From the NCBI GenBank assembly GCA_023451735.1, contig JAEXYH010000046.1, positions 47,948-111,947 on the forward strand: a stretch of 64,000 nucleotides of DNA, given 5' to 3'. Below, piece after piece: positions 41,877 to 51,341 of the stretch; position 1 is the first letter of the stretch, and each line of letters begins with the position of its first letter. This stretch comes from Pseudomonadota bacterium. Its GTDB lineage: Bacteria > Pseudomonadota > Alphaproteobacteria > Rhizobiales > Rhizobiaceae. The notes beneath the pieces were generated by a model, which saw only the letters and a program-made list of their open reading frames with translations, had not been told where the DNA came from and did not search any database. The position numbers were made by a program, and so were the translations under genes.

Positions 41877-43790
41877 ATGACCGCATCGCATGCCGCCGCT
41901 TCCGATACAACTTCGGAAACCCGCAAATTTCTTGTGTTGCTGATTGGGTCTATCGGGGTCGTTTATGGCGACATCGGGACGAGCCCGCTTTACGCCTTTC
42001 GCGAGGCATTACGCCCGTTTACCGCCAACGGCATCCAGGATGAGCACGTCATCGGGCTCATTTCTCTGATGGTCTGGACTTTGACCATCATCGTCACCTT
42101 CAAATATGTCCTTTTCCTGCTGCGCGCCGACAATGACGGCGAAGGCGGCACACTGTCACTGCTGGCGCTTCTGATGAAGAAGACCGGCAGCTACATGCCG
42201 GTCTTGTTCTTTGCCGGTCTGATCGGCTCGGCGCTGTTCATCGGCGACGCGATGATTACCCCGGCTCTGTCGGTGATGTCTGCGCTTGAAGGCATGAAGC
42301 TCATCACCCCGGCCTTCTCGGATTATGTTCTGCCGCTTTCCGCCGCCATCATGGTCTGTCTTTTCATGGTGCAATCCAAGGGCACCGCGGCGGTCATGAA
42401 GTTTTTTGGGCCGATCACCGTGGTCTGGTTCCTCGCCATGGCCTGGGGCGGGCTCATCCATATCGGCGACGATCTGACAATCCTTGAAGCGCTCAATCCG
42501 GTCAACGCTCTCTGGTTCATCACCCACGCGGGCTGGGCAGGCTTAATCGTGCTCGGCGCGGTTTTCCTTACCGTCACCGGCGCAGAAGCGCTTTATGCCG
42601 ATCTCGGACATTTCGGCCGAAAGCCGATCAGCGTCGCCTGGTTCATCCTGGTTTTCCCGGCTCTGGCACTGAACTATCTCGGCCAAGGCGCGCTCGTGCT
42701 CGCCGATCCGACAAAGATTTCCAACCCCTTCTACCTGCTCTATCCTGAATGGGCATTGCTGCCGATGGTCATCCTTGCGACCATGGCGACCATCATCGCC
42801 AGCCAGGCTGTGATTACCGGTGCCTTCTCGCTGGCGCGCCAGGCCGTCCATCTCGGCTTCCTGCCCCGCCTGGCGATCAAATTCACCTCCGAGACCAATA
42901 CCGGACAGATCTACGTGCCGGCGGTCAACATGATCCTGTTCATAGGTGTCATCGTGCTGATCTTCTCGTTCGGGGATTCGGAATCGCTCGCTACCGCCTA
43001 TGGCATCTCGGTCACTGGCGCGATGGTCGTCACGTCGCTGATGTCCTTCCAGTTTCTGCGCGCCGTCTGGGGCTACAAGGCCATTACGGCTGCCATCCTT
43101 CTGGCTCCGCTGTTCGCCATCGAAGTCGTTTTCCTGGCAGCGAACCTGTTCAAGGTCCACGATGGCGGCTGGGTCCCGGTCATGTTGGCTCTGGTCATCA
43201 TGCTGACCATGTGGACCTGGACCAAGGGCTCCAAGTATCTGAAGGAAAAGACAGCGAGGAACGACATACCGCTCGAAACCTTCATCAACTCGATCGAAAG
43301 CTCCATCGAGCGTGAAACCGCCAGCGCCCCAGTCACCGTATCGGGGACAGCCATATTCCTGACCAGCGTACCGGACCGCACGCCCGCCGTACTGCTGCAT
43401 AACCTGAAGCATAACCACGTGCTGCACGAACAGAACGTCATCCTGACCATCTGGACCCAGGACAAGCCCTATGTGCCGCAGGAAGATCGCGTCGAGATGA
43501 CAAGATTGTCGAAGCGCTTCATCCGCCTCGATATCACCTTCGGCTACATGGACGAGCCCAACGTCGCCAAGGCGCTGACCGTCTGCAAGAAGAAGGGCTT
43601 CAAGTTCGAGATCATGCAAACCTCGTTCTACCTCGGCCGCCGCAATCTGATCGAGACGCCGAATACCGGTCTGCCGCGCTGGCAGGAGAAGCTTTACATC
43701 ATCCTAGCCGATTTCGGCATCGATCCGTCAGCCTATTTCAAGCTGCCGCCGAACCGTGTTGTGGAACTCGGCGAGCAGGTCGCGATTTAA
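41877..43790 (+). CDS. kup: Low-affinity K+ uptake permease Kup
   Basis: 637 residues from ATG 41877 (GGAGACTTT in front); an open frame reaches back to 41655. K+/H+ symporter of the KUP/HAK/KT family with about 12 membrane helices up to residue about 445 and a hydrophilic C-terminal domain. Family stretches: G-V-V-Y-G-D-I-G-T-S-P-L-Y near 32-44, D-N-D-G-E-G-G, F-I-G-D-A-M-I-T-P-A, T-G-A-E-A-L-Y-A-D-L-G-H-F-G. It begins the ion-homeostasis block with corA, the EIIA gene and kdpDE. Confidence 0.95.
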   Translation: MTASHAAASDTTSETRKFLVLLIGSIGVVYGDIGTSPLYAFREALRPFTANGIQDEHVIGLISLMVWTLTIIVTFKYVLFLLRADNDGEGGTLSLLALLMKKTGSYMPVLFFAGLIGSALFIGDAMITPALSVMSALEGMKLITPAFSDYVLPLSAAIMVCLFMVQSKGTAAVMKFFGPITVVWFLAMAWGGLIHIGDDLTILEALNPVNALWFITHAGWAGLIVLGAVFLTVTGAEALYADLGHFGRKPISVAWFILVFPALALNYLGQGALVLADPTKISNPFYLLYPEWALLPMVILATMATIIASQAVITGAFSLARQAVHLGFLPRLAIKFTSETNTGQIYVPAVNMILFIGVIVLIFSFGDSESLATAYGISVTGAMVVTSLMSFQFLRAVWGYKAITAAILLAPLFAIEVVFLAANLFKVHDGGWVPVMLALVIMLTMWTWTKGSKYLKEKTARNDIPLETFINSIESSIERETASAPVTVSGTAIFLTSVPDRTPAVLLHNLKHNHVLHEQNVILTIWTQDKPYVPQEDRVEMTRLSKRFIRLDITFGYMDEPNVAKALTVCKKKGFKFEIMQTSFYLGRRNLIETPNTGLPRWQEKLYIILADFGIDPSAYFKLPPNRVVELGEQVAI

Positions 43791-43859
43791 AGCAATTCCA
43801 GCAAAAGTGGATACCGATTTTGCGTCCGGAATTGCGTTTAAGCAAATAGATAGATCGCT

Positions 43860-44825
43860 ATGACAGTCGTTGCCTCATACGTGTACACCAATGGCAAACG
43901 CGGACGTCCTCTGCCGATCGACGAACCGTGCCCGAGGCTTACCGGGGACGAATTCGTCTGGATCGGTTTGCACGAGCCAAACGAAGACGAGCTGAAGACG
44001 CTGGCGAGGACCTATGGCCTGCATGATCTTGCGGTCGAGGATGCGCTGCATGCCCATCAGATCCCGAAGGTGGAGGTCTATGGCGAACAGCTGTTCGTCG
44101 TCGCCAAGACCGCGCATCTGGAGGGTGACAGGATCTGCTACGGCGAAACGGCGATCTTTGTCGGGCGGCACCACATCATCACCGTGCGGCACGGCTCGCT
44201 GCGCAACCATATCGGCGTCCGTGCGCAGCTCGAAGCCTCTCCCCGCCTGTTGGCTCAAGGCCCGGATTACGTCCTGCACGGCATCCTCGACTTCATCGTC
44301 GACGGCTATTTGCCGACCGTGCAGACGATCGAGGACCGGGTGCTGGAAATGGAGCAGAGAATGCTCGCCAATTTCCTTGAGCGCGAGCAGATCAGACGGC
44401 TTTTCCGTCTGCGGCGTCAGTTGATCCTGTTCGGCCGCATTCTTGGTCCGATGTCGGAACTGGTGGGTAAGCTGGTCAATCTCGATCTCCCCTGCCTCGA
44501 TAAGCATGCCAAACCCTACTTTCGCGATGTGCTGGATCACATTAGACGGGTGGAAAGCATGGTCGGGGGCTTACGCGAAGTCATCACCTCGGTCTTTGAG
44601 GCGTCGAACCTGCTGGAACAACAGCGCCAGGGCGTCATCACCAGACAGCTCGCCTCCTGGGCCGCGATCCTTGCCGTGCCGACCGCCGTTGCCGGCATTT
44701 ACGGCATGAATTTCGAGAACATGCCGGAACTCAAGACGGAATACGGCTATTATATCGTGCTCTGCGCAATCGTTGTTGTATGCGGCCTGCTCTATTATCG
44801 CTTCAAGAAGGTCGGATGGCTCTGA
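43860..44825 (+). CDS. corA: CorA-family divalent cation (Mg2+/Co2+) transporter
   Basis: 321 residues. Large N-terminal cytoplasmic domain and two C-terminal membrane helices; the signature G-M-N appears in Y-G-M-N-F-E-N-M-P-E near residue 283, just after the first helix. The P-E of the CorA periplasmic loop follows. It lies 69 nt after kup on the same strand and may be co-transcribed. Paralogues with the same fold carry Zn2+, so the ion is not certain. Confidence 0.9.
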   Translation: MTVVASYVYTNGKRGRPLPIDEPCPRLTGDEFVWIGLHEPNEDELKTLARTYGLHDLAVEDALHAHQIPKVEVYGEQLFVVAKTAHLEGDRICYGETAIFVGRHHIITVRHGSLRNHIGVRAQLEASPRLLAQGPDYVLHGILDFIVDGYLPTVQTIEDRVLEMEQRMLANFLEREQIRRLFRLRRQLILFGRILGPMSELVGKLVNLDLPCLDKHAKPYFRDVLDHIRRVESMVGGLREVITSVFEASNLLEQQRQGVITRQLASWAAILAVPTAVAGIYGMNFENMPELKTEYGYYIVLCAIVVVCGLLYYRFKKVGWL

Positions 44826-44861
44826 ACAACTGCCGGCGGACGTGAGAGCAACTGAGACCAG

Positions 44862-45308
44862 TCAGTCCTGTGTGAGGAGACTGCAAACCTCCTCGCGCGT
44901 CGCGGCTAAACGAACGGCTTCGGCTATGCTGTCGTTCCGGAGGCGGCGGGCGATGCATGACAAAAGATTGAGCCCCTGCTTCTGATCCGCCGGATGCGAA
45001 AGAAGCAGAACCACAAGGTCAACCGGAACCTCGTCTACAGCCTCGAAATCCAGCGGTTCTGTCAGCCGCAAGAAGATACAGATACCGGCGTCCAGTTCAT
45101 CAATGATGGCGTGCGGAATGGCGATCCCCTGACCAATTCCTGTCGAGCCGAGGGCTTCCCGATCGGTCAGCGCTGCAGAAACGGCAGAGGCATCGATACC
45201 GGTTTTCTTTGATGCAAGTTCCGACAACTTGACGATGAGCTCTCTCTTTGATGCAGCAAAAAGATCCAGGCTCACATTCTCTGGCGTGAGATAATCACGA
45301 ACTTGCAT
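44862..45308 (-). CDS. ptsN: PTS EIIA-domain protein, PtsN (EIIANtr)-like
   Basis: 148 residues from ATG 45308 (GGGAGTAAGC in front), preferred over 45320. Complete EIIA fold with the phospho-acceptor histidine in G-I-A-I-P-H-A, as in PtsN. The protein accepts phosphate from NPr and acts as a regulator rather than a sugar carrier. In E. coli, dephospho-PtsN binds KdpD and TrkA and tunes K+ uptake. Its position 27 nt downstream of kdpE strongly suggests that it regulates this KdpDE pair. Confidence 0.88.
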   Translation of the reverse strand: MQVRDYLTPENVSLDLFAASKRELIVKLSELASKKTGIDASAVSAALTDREALGSTGIGQGIAIPHAIIDELDAGICIFLRLTEPLDFEAVDEVPVDLVVLLLSHPADQKQGLNLLSCIARRLRNDSIAEAVRLAATREEVCSLLTQD

Positions 45309-45335
45309 GCTTACTCCCATCGGGCATTTCAGAAC

Positions 45336-46028
45336 TCAGGCATCATCCAGCAGGCGGTAACCGACACCGGTTTCGGTCACGATGTATCGTGGCTGATCGG
45401 GTGCCGCTTCGATTTTCTGCCGCAGTTGGCGCACATAGACACGGAGATATTGCACATCTGTCAGGCCGTCCCATACCTGTTCCAGCAGGAAGCGATGGGT
45501 CAGAACCTTGCCCGCATGCTGCACGAGAATACGCAGGATATCGTATTCCTTCGGCGATAGTTTCACATCTTTGCCACTGATCTTCACGATACGTTTTACC
45601 AGATCGACAGTCAGCTCTCCCGTCTGGAAGATCGGCTTCTCCCCCTGCACCTGCAGCCGATGCCGAAGCGCAACGCGGATGCGGGCACCGAGTTCGTTCA
45701 TGCCGAAAGGTTTCGTTACGTAATCGTCGGCGCCGAGTTCCAATGCCTTGACGATGCCCGCTTCATCGGTGCGGCTCGACAGAATGACGATCGGCAGCGC
45801 CACCCCCTCCTCTCGCCATTTGGCGAGGAGATCATGCCCGGACATGTCCGGCAGGCCGAGATCGAGAATGACCAGATCCGGTTTGTCGCTGTTGACCAGC
45901 TCGCGTGCAACCTTCGCATTCATCGCTTCGGTGACGGCATAATCCTGCGCCGCCAGCCCCACACGCAGCAACTTGCGGATCGGCGGCTCGTCATCGACGA
46001 TCAGGATCTTGATGGCGCTATTGGTCAT
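45336..46028 (-). CDS. kdpE: Response regulator KdpE
   Basis: 230 residues. OmpR-type: receiver (1-118) with D-D-E near 12, phospho-acceptor in L-V-I-L-D-L-G-L-P, K-P-F, and a winged-helix domain (about 130-228) with L-S-P-K-E-Y-D-I-L-R and V-Y-V-R-Q-L-R-Q-K. It closely follows KdpE over its length. Its ATG overlaps the kdpD stop by 4 nt. Its usual target, the kdpFABC promoter, is not in the window. Confidence 0.95.
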   Translation of the reverse strand: MTNSAIKILIVDDEPPIRKLLRVGLAAQDYAVTEAMNAKVARELVNSDKPDLVILDLGLPDMSGHDLLAKWREEGVALPIVILSSRTDEAGIVKALELGADDYVTKPFGMNELGARIRVALRHRLQVQGEKPIFQTGELTVDLVKRIVKISGKDVKLSPKEYDILRILVQHAGKVLTHRFLLEQVWDGLTDVQYLRVYVRQLRQKIEAAPDQPRYIVTETGVGYRLLDDA

Positions 46029-48730
46029 TGTTCGCCTCCCACGACAGGCATTTCAGATGGTACAGGCATGCGGATCGTGAAGATCGCACCCGACCGGTCG
46101 GAGCGGTTGTCCGCCCGGATCGTGCCGCCCATGGCTTCGACGAAACCGCGGCAGATGGCAAGTCCCAGCCCCGTTCCAGCCCTTACCTGATCGCTTTTAC
46201 GCACCCTGTAGAAGCTGTCGAAAACCCGTTCAAGATCCTCGGACGGTATGCCTGGGCCTTCATCTTTGACCGACAGCATGACGATATTGCCATTTTGCCG
46301 GCCACAGATATCGATCAACGATCCTTCCGGCGCATATTTGGCGGCATTGTCGAGCAGGTTGAACAGAACCTGCTCGAACAGCACCGGATCCACCTTCAGC
46401 ATCGGCAGGTCTGCGGGCATTTTCACCTCAATCCCGTGGCCGGAAGTGATCTTTGCTGCCCGGCTGAGTGCGGTGCCCACCATGTCACCGGGAAAATGGA
46501 GAGAATAATTCGGCTGCATCGCGCCCGAACCCAGCCGGGTCATGTCGAGCAGGTTGACGATGAAGCGGTTCAACCGTTCGGACTCGTCTATGACGGTCGA
46601 CAAAAGCTCCGCCCGCGTTTCCTCCGACAATTGGCTCCCGAGACCCTTCAGCATATCGGCCGAGCCCATGATCGCCGCAAGCGGTGTCTTGAGATCGTGA
46701 CTGATCGAGGTCAGGAGCGCCGTGCGCAACCTGTCGGTCTCCGCCGCGAGCCTCGCCTTGTCAACATCGGATACCAATTGGATGCGCTCGATCGCCAGTG
46801 CCGCCTGATCCGCCAATGCGTCGAACAGCCTTTGCTGCTCGGGTGTCAGCAGCGGACCCTGCCTGTCATTGTCGAGACCGATAACCCCAACGGCTTCGCG
46901 ACCCGTGCGAAGCGGCAGGTAGAGCCGCTTGGCGCCAGGCAATGTATCGGCAGCGCGGCCCGCAGGGCGATTGTGCTCCCAGGCCCATTTGGCAGCGGCG
47001 ATATCGGCATCGACCAGCGTGTCGTCCGGCGGATAACCGGCCTTGACCGCAATCGACCCGTCCTCCGGCAACAGGATGACGACGCGCACCTTCAGCATCG
47101 AGGCGATTTGGAAGGCCGTAGCCCACAGCACATCATCCAGAGTGCCTGTGCCGGCAAGCTTCCTGGAGAAAAGATAGAGGTCTTCAGTCGTCCGCGCCCT
47201 CTGCCGGGCGGCGGCGGCCTGCCGTTGCACGGCCGCTGTCAGGTTGGAGGCAACCAGAGCCACGCCGAGATAGAAGAACAGCGCGATCACACTTTCCGGA
47301 TCCCGCACTGTAAATGTGTAGCGCGGCTCCAGAAAGAAGAAGTTGAACGAAACAGCGCCGAGCAGTGAGGCAAACAACCCCGGCCCCAAGCCGCCGCGTA
47401 CAGCCGATGCCAACACCGCCATCAGGAAGACCAGCGCAAGGTTGCGCACATCGAGTGTCCGGTCGAGCGCAACACCCGCCGCAATCGCCAGCGCTACGAA
47501 GATTGCGCTCTGGATGTAATGCTTCACCCGGAAAGGCTTCGCCGCCTGCGCCGGCTTGACGCCGCGTTGCGGTTCGCCTTCCTTCCCGTCGCCGGAAATT
47601 ACATGAACGCTGATATTGCCGGCATAACGGATCAGATCATGAGTGACAGATCCCTGCCAAAGCTGCCGCCAGCGCGGCTTTGCTGGCCGGCCGACAACGA
47701 TATGGGTGAAGTTGTTGGCATTGGCGTAGACGATAATTTCCCGTGATGGAGAAAGCCCCGGCAGCGTTACCGTCTCGGCGCCGAGCTGCTGGGCAAGTCG
47801 CATGTTTGCCGCCAGCCGGTCCTTGTCCTCTTCCGAGAGTGCCGCATCTTGAGGCGTATCGAGATGCAACACCGCCCAGGGCGCCCGCAGCCGGTCTGCC
47901 TGCCGGCGCGCATACCGCACCAGGCCCGCACCATTGCGGCCATGATCCAGGCAGACAAGCAACCTTTCGCCCGCCGCCCATGGCCCGGAAATCGCATTAG
48001 CCTGCATATGGTTGAGCAATTGTTCGTCGACCCGTTGCGCCGTGCGCCTCAGCGCCAGCTCTCTGAGTGCCGTCAGGTTGCCAGGTGAAAAATAATTTTC
48101 GATCGCTCGCCGCGCGGTCTTCGGCATGTAGACCTTGCCGTCATGAAGGCGCTTGATCAGGTCGTCGGGCGTTATGTCGATGATCTCGACATCGTCGGCA
48201 CGGTCGATAATGCTGTCCGGCACCGTTTCCCGCACCCGGATGCGGGTGATCTGCGCGACGATATCGTTGAGGCTTTCGACATGCTGGATGTTGAGGGTGG
48301 AATAGACGTCTATGCCTTGAGCAAGCAATTCCTGTACATCCATGTAGCGCTTCGGATGGCGGCTACCGCTGGCATTGGTGTGGGCTAGCTCGTCGACAAG
48401 CACGAGTGCCGGGTGCCGGGCGAGGATGGCGTCGAGATCCATCTCATCAAGCATCTGCCCGCGATAGTCGATCACCCGGCGTGGGATGATCTCGAAACCT
48501 TCGATGAGAGCTTCGGTCTCCTTTCGGCCATGGGTCTCGACCACGCCGATCACCACATCCACGCCGTCGGCCCGCCGAGCACGCCCGGACATCAGCATTT
48601 CATAGGTCTTGCCGACGCCGGGGGCCGCCCCAAGAAAGATCTTCAGCCGGCCACGCCCTTCACGCTCCGCCTGCTGCAGGAGCGCATCTGGAGAAGGCCT
48701 GTTTTCCGTGTCTCGACGATCACCGGGCAT
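46025..48730 (-). CDS. kdpD: K+/turgor sensor histidine kinase KdpD
   Basis: 901 residues, matching E. coli KdpD. The N-terminal KdpD domain has Walker A-like G-A-A-P-G-V-G-K-T (about 33-41) and L-V-D-E-L-A-H-T-N; a USP-like domain follows (about 245-370), then four membrane helices (about 400-490), a GAF-like region, and the kinase core with H in S-I-S-H-D-L-K-T-P-L-A-A-I and D-E-G-P-G-I-P / G-T-G-L-G-L-A-I. KdpD senses low K+ or osmotic stress and phosphorylates KdpE. Three small ORFs precede it in place of kdpFABC. Confidence 0.96.
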   Translation of the reverse strand: MPGDRRDTENRPSPDALLQQAEREGRGRLKIFLGAAPGVGKTYEMLMSGRARRADGVDVVIGVVETHGRKETEALIEGFEIIPRRVIDYRGQMLDEMDLDAILARHPALVLVDELAHTNASGSRHPKRYMDVQELLAQGIDVYSTLNIQHVESLNDIVAQITRIRVRETVPDSIIDRADDVEIIDITPDDLIKRLHDGKVYMPKTARRAIENYFSPGNLTALRELALRRTAQRVDEQLLNHMQANAISGPWAAGERLLVCLDHGRNGAGLVRYARRQADRLRAPWAVLHLDTPQDAALSEEDKDRLAANMRLAQQLGAETVTLPGLSPSREIIVYANANNFTHIVVGRPAKPRWRQLWQGSVTHDLIRYAGNISVHVISGDGKEGEPQRGVKPAQAAKPFRVKHYIQSAIFVALAIAAGVALDRTLDVRNLALVFLMAVLASAVRGGLGPGLFASLLGAVSFNFFFLEPRYTFTVRDPESVIALFFYLGVALVASNLTAAVQRQAAAARQRARTTEDLYLFSRKLAGTGTLDDVLWATAFQIASMLKVRVVILLPEDGSIAVKAGYPPDDTLVDADIAAAKWAWEHNRPAGRAADTLPGAKRLYLPLRTGREAVGVIGLDNDRQGPLLTPEQQRLFDALADQAALAIERIQLVSDVDKARLAAETDRLRTALLTSISHDLKTPLAAIMGSADMLKGLGSQLSEETRAELLSTVIDESERLNRFIVNLLDMTRLGSGAMQPNYSLHFPGDMVGTALSRAAKITSGHGIEVKMPADLPMLKVDPVLFEQVLFNLLDNAAKYAPEGSLIDICGRQNGNIVMLSVKDEGPGIPSEDLERVFDSFYRVRKSDQVRAGTGLGLAICRGFVEAMGGTIRADNRSDRSGAIFTIRMPVPSEMPVVGGEQ

Positions 48731-48835
48731 TATCTACCTGTTATACGCAGACACCGCAGCAACCGGTGCTCCGGTCGCCGCAGCTTCGTTCAAATCGCAT
48801 TTCAATTCAGACGCACGTCACGTCAAGCACCATGT

Positions 48836-49099
48836 TCAGCGGAGTGGTGAGCTTGCGCTTTCCGACTGCGTCGGGCTCCCGGCATGCAGCGCCTCCGGTT
48901 GCAGGTGCCAACCCTGCAGGCCGTGGGCTGAAACAAGCGTCAGGATATAGGCGTATCCGACGATCAGTAGCATGACGATCACCATGCCGAGAATTGTCTG
49001 AGGCGCGCGCGAATACCTGTTACCGGTTTGCAAATTTGACTGCCCGCGCGGATACACATGTCTCCTGAGATAACGGAGCGGCTGGAACATCGCGGCCAC
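48836..49099 (-). CDS. Small single-helix membrane protein upstream of kdpD
   Basis: 87 residues from GTG 49099, or 84 from ATG 49090. One hydrophobic helix (about 38-58: I-L-G-M-V-I-V-M-L-L-I-V-G-Y-A-Y) follows a basic N-terminus. The GTG directly follows the TGA of the preceding small gene, pointing to coupling. It is too long for KdpF and lacks its pattern as I know it. Third of three tightly packed small genes, 105 nt before kdpD. No recognised family. Confidence 0.6.
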   Translation of the reverse strand: MAAMFQPLRYLRRHVYPRGQSNLQTGNRYSRAPQTILGMVIVMLLIVGYAYILTLVSAHGLQGWHLQPEALHAGSPTQSESASSPLR

Positions 49100-49378
49100 T
49101 CACGCCCGACCCGCGACACGTGTTCCGGCGGTCATACGGGCTGCCCTGAACCCCTCACCAAGACCCAGCGTCACATGCTCCGGCAGGCACCACACGGCAC
49201 CAGGCAAATGGCCGCTTTCGAACATGGCGAAATGGACGGCCGAAGCTCGGTCGGTGAAAAGCCCGCCAACCTTGCCCTCGGTGTCATTGACGATCCAGCG
49301 GCCACACACATCGCGGCCGACGGTAAAACGGATACCTGTCACGGAAGGCTCCCGATCTGTCATCGCAAACTTGCCCAT
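49100..49378 (-). CDS. Small conserved protein of unknown function
   Basis: 92 residues, soluble. A very strong ribosome site (GAGGAGGGGGAT) overlaps the stop of the gene before it, which is good evidence that it is translated. The middle (V-C-G-R-W-I-V-N-D-T-E-G-K-V-G-G-L-F-T-D-R-A-S-A-V-H-F-A) reads as a compact beta-beta-alpha unit. Function unknown. It is the central member of the three-gene string before kdpD. Confidence 0.7.
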   Translation of the reverse strand: MGKFAMTDREPSVTGIRFTVGRDVCGRWIVNDTEGKVGGLFTDRASAVHFAMFESGHLPGAVWCLPEHVTLGLGEGFRAARMTAGTRVAGRA

Positions 49379-49388
49379 ATCCCCCTCC

Positions 49389-49604
49389 TCAACCGACCAT
49401 CACCGCCAGCGCGGCAATGGCGCAGAAGCCGACACCGAGAACTGCGGCAAGGCGAGAGAGCATTGCGAAGCTCATTCCGGTTACAGCGCTATCGGCGCGA
49501 TGCGCGGCCGGATAAACCCTCGGATGAGCCCCCGTCAGGCGGCGGCGCTGTGCGCACGCCTCGGTAAGGTGAAGAAGATAGATACTGCCCAGACGACCAT
49601 ACAT
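49389..49604 (-). CDS. Small tail-anchored membrane protein
   Basis: 71 residues. AAGGAG lies six bases before the ATG. The basic N-terminal half is followed by one hydrophobic helix at the C-terminus (about 45-71: F-A-M-L-S-R-L-A-A-V-L-G-V-G). It is the first of the three small genes leading towards kdpD. Family not recognised. Confidence 0.6.
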   Translation of the reverse strand: MYGRLGSIYLLHLTEACAQRRRLTGAHPRVYPAAHRADSAVTGMSFAMLSRLAAVLGVGFCAIAALAVMVG

Positions 49605-49744
49605 CGGTCACTCCTTGTCGATCGAAGTTCCGCGGCGATGGCAGCGGAACGGACATCGGATGCGATGCCCGGTCACAAGGTAGCGGTCGCCCCATAGGCA
49701 TTCGATTGGAACGCAGGAGCGAAGAAATAGGAAAGTCATAAACT

Positions 49745-49773
49745 CGCCGCGAGCTGATCAGGTGCTCGCGGCG
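49745..49773 (-). terminator. Terminator after dadA
   Basis: Ten-base perfect arms CGCCGCGAGC (49745-49754) and GCTCGCGGCG (49764-49773) with a 9-nt loop; a short AGTTTATG follows on the minus strand. It lies 17 nt past the dadA stop. Confidence 0.75.
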
Positions 49774-49790
49774 GGTTCAAGCCAGGGGTG

Positions 49791-51041
49791 TCAGGCGTAA
49801 CGGGAAACTGCGAGGTCGGCAGCGTCGATTTCGGGCTGGTGGCCGCTGACCAGATCGCTGATCAGCCTTGCCGAACCACAGCTCATCGTCCAGCCAAGCG
49901 TGCCATGGCCGGTATTGAGATAGAGACCCTTCACCTTGGTAGGTCCGATCACCGGTGTGCCATCCGGCGTCATCGGACGAAGGCCGGACCAGAAATCCGC
50001 CTTGGCTGTATCGCCGCCGGGGAAGAGATCGGTGACGGAATGTTCGAGCGTCGCGCGTCGCTTCTGGCCCAAATCATTGGTATAACCGGAAATCTCCGCC
50101 ATGCCGCCGACGCGAATGCGGTCACCAAGCCGCGTGATGGCGATCTTGTAGGTCTCGTCCATGACCGTCGATTCCGGTGCACGCGACGCGTCTATGATCG
50201 GGATGGTCAGCGAATACCCCTTGACCGGATAGACCGGCAGTTTGATGCCGACCTGAGCGACCAGAAGCGGTGAATAACTGCCGAGCGCTACGACGACGGC
50301 ATCGGCGCGTAACGTTTCGCGATCCGTCACGACACCGCGAACGGTGCCACCCTCAACGTCGAGAGACTTGACATTTGTTCCGTAGGCAAAGGTCACACCG
50401 AGTTCGGCAGCCTTTAATGCCAGCGCATTGGTGAACTTGAAGCAGTCACCCGTTTCGTCCTTCGGTGTCAGCAAGCCGCCAACGATCTTTTCGCGGACAT
50501 GTTTCAGCGCCGGCTCGACGCGAATGCAGCCTTCCGGATCGAGAACCTCATAAGGAACGCCATCAGCGGCGAGCGCCTTGACGTCCTTGGCAGACGCATC
50601 GAGCTGCTGCTGGGTACGGAAAAGCTGGAGCGTGCCCTGCATCCGCTCGTCATAGGCAATCCTGGTTTCCGCCCGGACTTGGGCAAGCGAGATGCGCGCG
50701 TAATCGGCGATCCGCAGCATGCGGCTCTTGTTGATCGCATAACGCTCCGAGGTGCAGTTCATCAGCATCTGCACCATCCAGGAAAGCATGGCTGTATCCA
50801 TTTTCGGGCGCAGGATCAGCGGCGCGTGGTCCATGAACAACCATTTCATCGCCTTCAGCGGAATGCCGGGCGCAGCCCAGGGCGAGCAATAACCGAAGGA
50901 AACCTCGCCGGCATTGGCAAAGCTGGTCTCCAATGCCGGGCCTTCCTGCCGATCGACGACCGTCACCTCATGACCGGCCTTGGCCAGTTGATAGGCGGAG
51001 GTTACGCCGACAACGCCGGCTCCGAGAACGATGACTTTCAT
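49791..51041 (-). CDS. dadA: D-amino acid dehydrogenase small subunit DadA
   Basis: 416 residues. FAD-dependent enzyme that oxidises D-alanine and other D-amino acids to 2-oxo acids at the inner membrane. N-terminal M-K-V-I-V-L-G-A-G-V-V-G-V-T-S-A-Y (G-A-G-V-V-G at 7-12), V-D-R-Q for ribose, and C-terminal G-L-Y-L-N-T-G-H-G-T-L-G-W-T-M typical of DadA. It is divergent from an Lrp-type gene, the usual regulator of dad genes. The alanine racemase gene dadX, normally the next gene, is not found here. Confidence 0.94.
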   Translation of the reverse strand: MKVIVLGAGVVGVTSAYQLAKAGHEVTVVDRQEGPALETSFANAGEVSFGYCSPWAAPGIPLKAMKWLFMDHAPLILRPKMDTAMLSWMVQMLMNCTSERYAINKSRMLRIADYARISLAQVRAETRIAYDERMQGTLQLFRTQQQLDASAKDVKALAADGVPYEVLDPEGCIRVEPALKHVREKIVGGLLTPKDETGDCFKFTNALALKAAELGVTFAYGTNVKSLDVEGGTVRGVVTDRETLRADAVVVALGSYSPLLVAQVGIKLPVYPVKGYSLTIPIIDASRAPESTVMDETYKIAITRLGDRIRVGGMAEISGYTNDLGQKRRATLEHSVTDLFPGGDTAKADFWSGLRPMTPDGTPVIGPTKVKGLYLNTGHGTLGWTMSCGSARLISDLVSGHQPEIDAADLAVSRYA

Positions 51042-51341
51042 GTGCTTCCCCGATTTCTGCGGCTCAAGTTCTAAAGATAAATGCGTGCGTGATGACGTCA
51101 GAGACTGGTCGGGATCTCAGGGGATATCGTTCCGGCCACCTGCGCAAGTAGATCCCTCGGGGCCTGGCCACGGCATCTATTTGGTGCGCCGCTGAAAACA
51201 GCCGTTCCATAACTCGTTCATGCCCCTCTTTTTAGGAAGAACATAATGAAATGATCGTGGAACTTCCCATCAATTAGTGACAGAAGATTGCGCGAATAAT
51301 ATAATAATTAAAATTATCTACGATATTTTGGAAGAATCTGC
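51042..51341. other. dadA/Lrp divergent control region
   Basis: About 300 bases without a gene. The last 100 bases are very AT-rich for this window and include the inverted repeat ATAATT-AA-AATTAT (51304-51317), the kind of sequence Lrp proteins bind. It probably holds both promoters and Lrp sites. Confidence 0.55.
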
